Below, piece by piece: positions 43,690 through 48,729 of a stretch of 48,729 bases of DNA; positions within the stretch are counted from its first letter, which is position 1; each line of letters begins with the position of its first letter. The translations under genes and the position numbers were made by a program. This stretch comes from Bacillaceae bacterium S4-13-56. Lineage in GTDB: Bacteria > Bacillota > Bacilli > Bacillales > JAWJLM01. Below the pieces are notes generated by a model that saw only the letters and a list, made by a program, of their open reading frames with translations, had not been told where the DNA came from and ran no database searches. The DNA is taken from contig JAWJLM010000035.1 in the NCBI GenBank assembly GCA_040191315.1, positions 1-48,729 on the forward strand, given 5' to 3'.

Positions 43690-44217
43690 ATGAATAAAAA
43701 GGTTGTTTGGTTTGCTGGGATAATCGTGCTAGTTGGTGCGTTGTTTTTCCTAACCAATCAAAAAGAAGATTCTGTACAGGTCTCTGATGATATTAAGGGA
43801 TTAGTAAGTGACCTAACACTTGGTAAGGTCGAGGCTAATTCTGCTTCTATTGACGGTAAAAATCTTGTAGTAAATAATACGAACGATAAAAAAGTGACGT
43901 ATAAGTTGCCAGAAGATGAATTTTTCGTATCCATTGCTCCTTATGTTAATAGTACTCACCCTTGAACATTCCATAGCTTGACAGGTTGTCAAGGAGAACT
44001 AGTTCAAGAAGAGTTTACTGTTGTTATTGAGGATGAAAATGGAGAAGTAGTAGTAGATGATGTTGTAACCTCTCAAGAAAATGGTTTTATGGATTTTTGG
44101 TTACCACGTGACAAAACGTATACAGTTACAATCGAATATGATGGTAAGTCCGTAGAAAAAGAAATCTCTACATTTGAAGAGGATGCAACTTGTGTAACGG
44201 ACATGCAATTATCTTAA
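43690..44217 (+). CDS. cueP: CueP-family copper-binding protein with in-frame TGA at a conserved cysteine (candidate selenoprotein)
   Basis: Two adjacent open stretches (43690-43965 and on to 44217) are one gene of 176 codons, in the same frame, split by TGA at 43963-43965 (codon 92). Read through, the sequence is NSTHP-x-TFHSLTGCQGEL, the CueP signature in which x is an invariant cysteine. The second and third CueP cysteines (TGCQGE, DATCVTD) are intact. An N-terminal helix anchors it in the membrane. Directly 3' of the TGA a perfect stem (CTTGACA/TGTCAAG, 43977-43993) with GGT loop lies at bacterial SECIS distance. Alternatives: a nonsense mutation or UGA readthrough. CueP binds copper in the envelope. 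Confidence 0.75.
43977..43993 (+). promoter_or_regulatory. SECIS-like stem-loop after the cueP TGA
   Basis: A 7-bp perfect stem (CTTGACA/TGTCAAG) with a GGT loop. The loop begins 19 nt after the TGA. Bacterial SECIS elements sit in this place and carry G in the first loop positions. Some of the sequence is constrained by the protein motif LTGCQ, so chance formation is possible. Confidence 0.5.
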
Positions 44218-44221
44218 AATA

Positions 44222-44247
44222 AAACCGGGCGATTAGAAGCCCGGTTT
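44222..44247 (+). terminator. Terminator after cueP
   Basis: AAACCGGGC pairs with GCCCGGTTT and a short T run follows, a few bases after the stop codon of the downstream half. Its position supports one transcription unit across the TGA. Confidence 0.85.
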
Positions 44248-44263
44248 TGTTATACTACCAGAA

Positions 44264-44486
44264 TTTATACCGAGTGAACGGGCAGCCAACCATGAAGCCA
44301 GCTTTCACCAACAAGGGTGAAAAATTTAATAGTTTATTTTTATGGCAATAATACCCCCACCTTAAAGCCATAAGTGAAACGAAAGAGAAGGTGGGGAATA
44401 AGCTGGCCGAAATGTCCGATTGGTTAGGTCATACTCTTGAGTGCTAACCATCAGTGGGACGGGCACTGAATGAAGTTTCGCTTTAT
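44264..44486 (+). repeat. Repeat family B, full copy with inverted internal module
   Basis: It is bounded by TTTAT at 44264-44268 and 44482-44486. The left part (GAACGGGCAG), the GTCCGATTGGTT box (from 44413) and the right-end hairpin (ATCAGTGGG...CACTGAATGAAGTTTCGC) run as at 29508-29719. The internal module reads in the opposite orientation: ACCAACAAGGGTGAAAAATT lies before the ACCCCCACCTT/AAGGTGGGG hairpin. No open frame. Confidence 0.7.
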
Positions 44487-44518
44487 AATTTCTATCAAAA
44501 TACTAGGATATATCATCA

Positions 44519-45433
44519 TTAAATTAACCCCATACTTAAATATCTTTCTCCTGTATCGGGCGCAATACATACTACTTTTTTACCTGGCCCAAGTTTTTTG
44601 GCTACTTGGATGGCTGCGAAGACGGCAGCGGCTGCTGATGGACCAACGAAAATTCCTTCTTCTTTTGCAAGTCTTCGGAACATCTCTACAGCATCATCAT
44701 CTGCAATTTGAATGATTTCATCATAAATAGAAGTGTTTAATATATCAGGAACAAAACCAGGGCTAGTTCCAACTAACTTATGTTTTCCAGGCTTCCCTCC
44801 AGACAATACAGGAGACCCTTTTGGCTCAACAACTGCGATATGGAGATTAGGGATTTTTTCTTTTAATGTCTCCCCTGTTCCGGTGATCGTTCCACCTGTT
44901 CCAGCTGTAGCAACGAACCCATCTAGATGGCCATCCATCTGATCAAGAATTTCTAATGCTGTTGTTGTTCGGTGGATATCTGGATTCGCCTTATTCATAA
45001 ACTGCTGAAGAATAATGCTATTTGGTATCTGCTCTCTCAATTCTTCTGCACGTTTGATGGCCCCTGACATTTTTTTCTCGCTTGGAGTTAATTCGACCTG
45101 GGCCCCAAAAGCTTTTAGAAGATTAATTCTCTCTTGGGTCATATTATCAGGTAAAACCAAAATCGCTTGGTACCCTTTAGAAGCAGCAGCCACGGCAATC
45201 CCAATTCCAGTATTCCCACTAGTCGGTTCAATTATAGTAGCTCCAGGGTGAATGATTCCTTGTTTTTCGGCCTGATCGATCATATTAATTGCCGCACGGT
45301 CTTTCACGCTTTTAGTGGGATTAAACATTTCGAGTTTCACAAAGACTTCTGCAACTCCATCAGGGACAACCTTATTTAAACGAACAACGGGAGTATTTCC
45401 AATTAAATCGGTTATTTTGTTAACAACTTTCAA
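44519..45433 (-). CDS. cysK: Cysteine synthase (O-acetylserine sulfhydrylase family)
   Basis: A 304-residue fold-type II PLP enzyme. The PLP lysine lies in NPTKSVKDRA, the substrate loop is EPTSGNTGIGIA and the phosphate-binding loop is TAGTGGTITGTGE. It makes cysteine from O-acetylserine and sulfide. The usual NPGGSVKDR is NPTKSVKDR here, so it may be a paralogue (YtkP- or CBS-like) rather than the main CysK. The start is TTG at 45433 with a weak AAAGGTTGGG site. It is monocistronic. Confidence 0.82.
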   Translation of the reverse strand: MKVVNKITDLIGNTPVVRLNKVVPDGVAEVFVKLEMFNPTKSVKDRAAINMIDQAEKQGIIHPGATIIEPTSGNTGIGIAVAAASKGYQAILVLPDNMTQERINLLKAFGAQVELTPSEKKMSGAIKRAEELREQIPNSIILQQFMNKANPDIHRTTTALEILDQMDGHLDGFVATAGTGGTITGTGETLKEKIPNLHIAVVEPKGSPVLSGGKPGKHKLVGTSPGFVPDILNTSIYDEIIQIADDDAVEMFRRLAKEEGIFVGPSAAAAVFAAIQVAKKLGPGKKVVCIAPDTGERYLSMGLI

Positions 45434-45627
45434 TAGCTACCCAACCTTTCCCTTTTATATGTGATTAGGGTATCTTATTTTATCTAAGATGTCACGTAAG
45501 AAATTTCTGGGAGGAAATGAAGTGTTAATTCTTATCTTATTCCACTTATGTGCCCTTTCTCTTTTGTATATTTCCTCTTAAAAATGAAGAGGATGAGTAA
45601 TGACAGCATAGAAAGGGAGGCTTTGTC

Positions 45628-46371
45628 ATGTGGAATGCGCTTTTATGGGGAACGATTGCCGGTTCTGCAACGATGTTAGGGGCACTGGTCGTATTAAAAT
45701 ATTCTATACCCAAGAAAATAATTGGATATATCATGGCTCTTGGTACAGGCGCATTAATTGGAGCAACTTCCTATGAGCTACTTGAAGACGCAGTGAGTAG
45801 GAGCGGTTTTTTTCAAATAGCTATTGGATTTTTAGGAGGATCACTCATTTTTACTTTTTTAGATATAGTCATTTCTAGAAAGGGTGGCCATAAACGTAAG
45901 CATAGTAACCGTGATGAATTCGTGGAAGAAAACTCGGAAGAAACGTCAAATGTTGGTGTTTTTATTGGTTCTGTGATGGACACTTTGCCTGAATCAGCCA
46001 TGATAGGGATGAGCTTAGTTGGTGGAAAGTCAGTGAGCATAGCTCTGGTCGTCTCTATTTTTATTAGTAATATTCCAGAGGGAATATCAAGTACCGCTGG
46101 ATTAAAGAAGTCGGGGTATTCTAATAAAAAAATAATTGTGATGTGGGCACTAGTTCTCTTTTTTTCAGCTTTGAGTTCCTTGGCGGGAGCAATGTTATTG
46201 GATTCTGCTTCTGACACCATTAAGGCAATGGTAAGCTCTTTTACCGCAGGTGCCATTATTTCCATGATTGCCTCCACTATGATGCCGGAAGCTTTTAAAG
46301 ATGGTGGGCCTATCGTAGGGTTTATAACTTGTGTGGGAGTTTTTACTTCACTTGTTCTCCATCATTCGTAA
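45628..46371 (+). CDS. ZIP-family metal transporter
   Basis: A 247-residue membrane protein with about eight helices and a charged, His-containing loop (SRKGGHKRKHSNRDEF) between helices 3 and 4. Helix 4 has DTLPESAMIGMS and helix 5 has SNIPEGISSTAGLKKSG, the ZIP metal-binding helices. The first metal residues deviate from the H/N-rich consensus. It probably takes up Zn2+ or another divalent cation. ATG follows AAAGGGAGG. Monocistronic. Confidence 0.85.
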   Translation: MWNALLWGTIAGSATMLGALVVLKYSIPKKIIGYIMALGTGALIGATSYELLEDAVSRSGFFQIAIGFLGGSLIFTFLDIVISRKGGHKRKHSNRDEFVEENSEETSNVGVFIGSVMDTLPESAMIGMSLVGGKSVSIALVVSIFISNIPEGISSTAGLKKSGYSNKKIIVMWALVLFFSALSSLAGAMLLDSASDTIKAMVSSFTAGAIISMIASTMMPEAFKDGGPIVGFITCVGVFTSLVLHHS

Positions 46372-46441
46372 TTTTTTTGTCTATTGATACCATGAAGTGG
46401 ACATAGTGATAACTAGATAGATATTTTATTGGAGTGATTGG

Positions 46442-47038
46442 ATGAATGAATTACTTGTTATCACATCACTTGTGTTCATGTTTATAACATATAAACTTGG
46501 AGTCCGTCATGGCAAACGAAAAAATATTTGGCAGAAAACGCCTGTTCAGTCTGCTATTCGTGGAACTGATCAAACCGTGACAAAGACGCCACCCAGAAAC
46601 CGTGAATCCCTTTCTCAAAACAGATCCCAGGTATCTATTTATCCAAGAAGGTCAGTTTCTCTTCACCGTTTTGAGAAAGATGTTATTGAACTGACGAATA
46701 TGGAACGAAAAAGATATGGATTACATCCCTTACAGATAGATCCTCGTCTTGTGAAAGTGGCACGTATGAAATCAATGGACATGGGGAAGAAAAATTACTT
46801 CTCTCATACATCACCAACCTATGGGTCTCCTTTTAACATGATAATGGATCAAGGAATTTACTTTTCTGTTGCTGCAGAAAATATTGCTGTTGGACATGTC
46901 AGTCCGGAACAAGTAGTTAGAGGTTGGATGAACAGTCCAGGACATCGGAAAAATATCTTGAATCATATGGTTACTCACATTGGGGTTGGGTTCGAGAGAG
47001 AGGGGAACCATTGGACACAGTTGTTTATAAGAAAATAA
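46442..47038 (+). CDS. CAP/SCP-domain protein (YkwD-like)
   Basis: A 198-residue exported protein. One N-terminal membrane helix (ELLVITSLVFMFITYKLGV) is followed by a basic linker and a CAP domain (ELTNMERKRYGLHPL, FSHTSPTYGSPFNMI, AENIAVGH, MNSPGHRKNIL, IGVGFEREG). The conserved His/Glu cavity residues (FSHTSP, AENIA) are present. Bacillus homologues are spore- or envelope-associated, with unknown biochemistry. The start follows GGAGTGATT. Confidence 0.88.
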   Translation: MNELLVITSLVFMFITYKLGVRHGKRKNIWQKTPVQSAIRGTDQTVTKTPPRNRESLSQNRSQVSIYPRRSVSLHRFEKDVIELTNMERKRYGLHPLQIDPRLVKVARMKSMDMGKKNYFSHTSPTYGSPFNMIMDQGIYFSVAAENIAVGHVSPEQVVRGWMNSPGHRKNILNHMVTHIGVGFEREGNHWTQLFIRK

Positions 47039-47039
47039 A

Positions 47040-47103
47040 AAAGGTGGGATTCACTCTAAGCCACCCCTTTAGTGAGGGGTATGGCGGTTGAACCCCACCT
47101 TTA
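47040..47103 (+). terminator. Two-tier hairpin after the CAP gene
   Basis: The outer stem AAGGTGGG/CCCCACCTT encloses an inner stem GCCACCCC/GGGGTATGGC. A short T-containing tail follows. It probably ends the CAP-gene transcript but is unusually elaborate and may be part of a repeat. Confidence 0.6.
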
Positions 47104-47107
47104 CTTA

Positions 47108-47194
47108 GCAGATAGAAAAGTATAAAACTTTCCTATCTGCATAAGTGCAACTAAGGCATTCGCCACAAAGGCTTGGCGAATGCCAAGTTTTCTA
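47108..47194 (+). repeat. Repeat family A, copy 3
   Basis: 87 bp, nearly identical to the copies at 24872 and 41305. Paired changes are visible: TTGGCGAATGCC in the second hairpin restores the pairing with GGCATTCGCCA that is a wobble in the other copies. Confidence 0.9.
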
Positions 47195-47217
47195 ACAAGA
47201 TAAGAAAGCATAAAATT

Positions 47218-47247
47218 TGTCTAGCTCCAGCGCCCTTGCGCATTTCT
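47218..47247 (+). repeat. Repeat family C, minimal copy
   Basis: The two ends of the family, TGTCTAGCTCCAGCGCC and CTTGCGCATTTCT, are joined with no interior. It follows the family A copy by 23 bp, as family C follows family A at 41391-41404. Confidence 0.75.
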
Positions 47248-47250
47248 AAT

Positions 47251-48294
47251 TTATTCTACTATATCAACGGACTCACCAATGCCAGGAGAGGTTGGGACAA
47301 TGTTAATCCACGTTTTCCCCTTTACAAACGGAACGACTTTATTATCTTTAAATGGAATAATACGCCCATCTAAGTTTTTCCAAGAAATCTCTTGCAAGAT
47401 TCCTCGTTGGAGAAGATAAGCCTTTCCGCCTACTTCTAAATCTAAAGCACGTCTACCATAATCGTCGATGATTCTGTGTGGAGCTTCTACAATAAAGATA
47501 TTATCTAGCTCAATTGGTATTTTCATTTCTAAGTCTACCGTTTGGACACCATCACTATAACGAATATATTTTTGTGAGGATTCATCATACTCATATTTCA
47601 CAGTATTGGTCGAACCATAATGAACAGTAATATGGGAAACCTGCTGCCCATCTAATTCATCGGCTTGTTTGCTACTTAAGAAGCTGTTTGGTTTCACGGT
47701 TTCAGTTAGAGAATAACCATTCATCTCGGCTCCTTTTTTAATATTTTCATACGTGATGTACGAGTTATGTGGAGCTTTTCGAGAACTTGATCTTTTGAAC
47801 AAGATTCCATCATACTGAATTCCATTGATATGGTCTGTCACTTTATCATCAAATAACATCTGTTTGGCTAAAGGACTGTATCCATGGGCTACGTAAAAAG
47901 AATGGTAACCATTGTTAAGATCAATGAAATAATCGCGTGAGCTTCTCACTGGGCCTACAACTTCTGGTAGTTCACTTTGGAATAAGGCTAGAAATCTGGT
48001 GACATTGCCTTCAGCGAGGACTTCATATACAATATCTGCTTTATGAAGACCAGATTGTGGGCGTGCTTTAGGATGATTGTTAACCATAACGGCGAAGACT
48101 CTTTGATCACTTGGCTCATCTATTGCTTCTCCAGTTAATGGGTATACATAGGTCGATGTTTCTTTAGCAATAGGTGTCACTGTTCGTTCCTCTAATGGAG
48201 TTGATTTTTTAGTGACGGTTTCCTCAGAAGTACTACAACCTATTAACAAAATAATCAGTAACAAAAATGATGCCAGCCATGTTGCTTTCTTCAT
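47251..48294 (-). CDS. yerB: DUF3048 lipoprotein
   Basis: A 347-residue lipoprotein (lipobox LIGC, residues 17-20). The DUF3048 region shows YPLTGEAIDEPSDQRVFAVM, NNHPKARPQSGLHKADIVYE, GNVTRFLALFQSELPEVVGP and VRSSRDYFIDL. The C-terminal DUF3048_C part ends VPTSPGIGESVDIVE. It corresponds to B. subtilis YerB, whose role is unknown though a cell-envelope function is likely. The start ATG at 48294 encodes MKKATWLAS, a normal lipoprotein signal. Confidence 0.9.
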   Translation of the reverse strand: MKKATWLASFLLLIILLIGCSTSEETVTKKSTPLEERTVTPIAKETSTYVYPLTGEAIDEPSDQRVFAVMVNNHPKARPQSGLHKADIVYEVLAEGNVTRFLALFQSELPEVVGPVRSSRDYFIDLNNGYHSFYVAHGYSPLAKQMLFDDKVTDHINGIQYDGILFKRSSSRKAPHNSYITYENIKKGAEMNGYSLTETVKPNSFLSSKQADELDGQQVSHITVHYGSTNTVKYEYDESSQKYIRYSDGVQTVDLEMKIPIELDNIFIVEAPHRIIDDYGRRALDLEVGGKAYLLQRGILQEISWKNLDGRIIPFKDNKVVPFVKGKTWINIVPTSPGIGESVDIVE

Positions 48295-48418
48295 CTGTAT
48301 TCACAGCCTCTCTATATACTAGTCTATGAATAGTTTAGCTCATTTTTAATAGAAATTATATTCTTTCTTCTATAAAATTAGTTTTAACATTTTGGTGTTG
48401 TCCTATACTTCTTGGTGA

Positions 48419-48712
48419 ACCTCTCTAACTAAATCAATAGATTTTGATGGAGCATCCCTTAAAAGAGATATTTCCTGCTTGTTCATCATGGATGCTTTTT
48501 GCTACACTACGGGCAAGATCTATCATGCTGATCTGTCAGCTAGTTATAATATAGCAGCTCGTTATTTTATTGGGGCATATCAAAAATCCATGTCTGAAAA
48601 TTCATGGTTGTCCTTGCAGGCAAAAGTTTCTGTAGCGGCAAAAAGAACATTACAAACTTTATCTTCGTTAATTAGTCTTCATCAGGCAATGAAGTCACCG
48701 AAGATGGCTTAA
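48419..48712 (+). pseudogene. 5'-truncated IS200/IS605-family tnpB remnant
   Basis: The frame opens after a TGA at 48416 and ends at 48712. It encodes the C-terminal RuvC part of TnpB: TSKSIDFDGASLKRD, TTGKIYHADLSASYNIAARY and LQAKVSVAAKRTLQTLSSLI, with the third catalytic aspartate in HADLSASYN. The rest of the protein, including the zinc ribbon and first RuvC motifs, is absent or decayed, so it cannot be active. From 48295 to 48418 only the yerB promoter region is present. Confidence 0.8.
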
Positions 48713-48729
48713 TCGTGCTTGTTTTGTAT

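Noticed and set aside
43978-44217. Separate small gene starting at TTG 43978
   Set aside because: No ribosome site, the start lies inside the hairpin, and the sequence is plainly the C-terminal half of CueP in the same frame as the upstream part.

Overview
The window is a low-GC chromosomal segment of a motile, spore-former-like member of the Bacillaceae. Almost every housekeeping gene matches Bacillus families (DesK/DesR with the B. subtilis phospho-acceptor positions, QoxABCD, AlaR/AlaT, YitJ, MotA/MotB, YerB). GTG and TTG starts and strong purine-rich ribosome sites are frequent. The genus cannot be fixed from sequence alone. No rRNA, tRNA or CRISPR array was seen.

Region 1 (1-11650) is an anaerobic-respiration island. 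An intergenic stretch rich in repeats precedes a sensing module: an orphan membrane-anchored ABC-type binding protein, a dCache/HAMP/PAS histidine kinase and an NtrC-type sigma-54 activator. A textbook -24/-12 promoter follows, driving tatA, an iron-sulfur subunit, an NrfD-type membrane subunit, a Tat-exported molybdopterin catalytic subunit of the tetrathionate/selenate reductase (TtrA/SrdA) type, and a TorD-like chaperone.

Region 2 (11650-24900) holds a DHA2 drug exporter with a divergent TetR regulator, an HTH/DUF2087 regulator, the cold-shock system des-desK-desR with a DesR-like palindrome, a secreted 5'-nucleotidase, an overlooked 43-residue membrane peptide, a CoA-type NUDIX hydrolase, and pabA-pabB/C for p-aminobenzoate.

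Region 3 (24900-34800) has a divergent ComB-family protein, an ankyrin gene remnant, a lone AbiGi-like protein, alaR-alaT, the menaquinol oxidase operon qoxABCD and an NRDE-family hydrolase.

Region 4 (34900-43600) has a SAM-I riboswitch controlling yitJ-metH, a striking array of GAGCATAAA-type motifs spaced about two helical turns apart, and a cyclic di-GMP-I riboswitch with terminator upstream of motA-motB. Two mobile repeats lie between that riboswitch and motA.

Region 5 (43690-48729) has a cueP-like copper-protein gene in which an in-frame TGA replaces an invariant cysteine, followed at SECIS distance by a perfect 7-bp stem with a GGT loop: a candidate selenoprotein. A cysteine synthase, a ZIP transporter, a CAP-domain protein, yerB and a 5'-truncated tnpB remnant follow.

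Three dispersed repeat families recur: A (two-hairpin, 87 bp), B (IS200/IS605-like non-autonomous elements, one with an inverted internal module) and C (ends TGTCTAGCTCCAGCG and GCGCTTGCGCTTTTCT).
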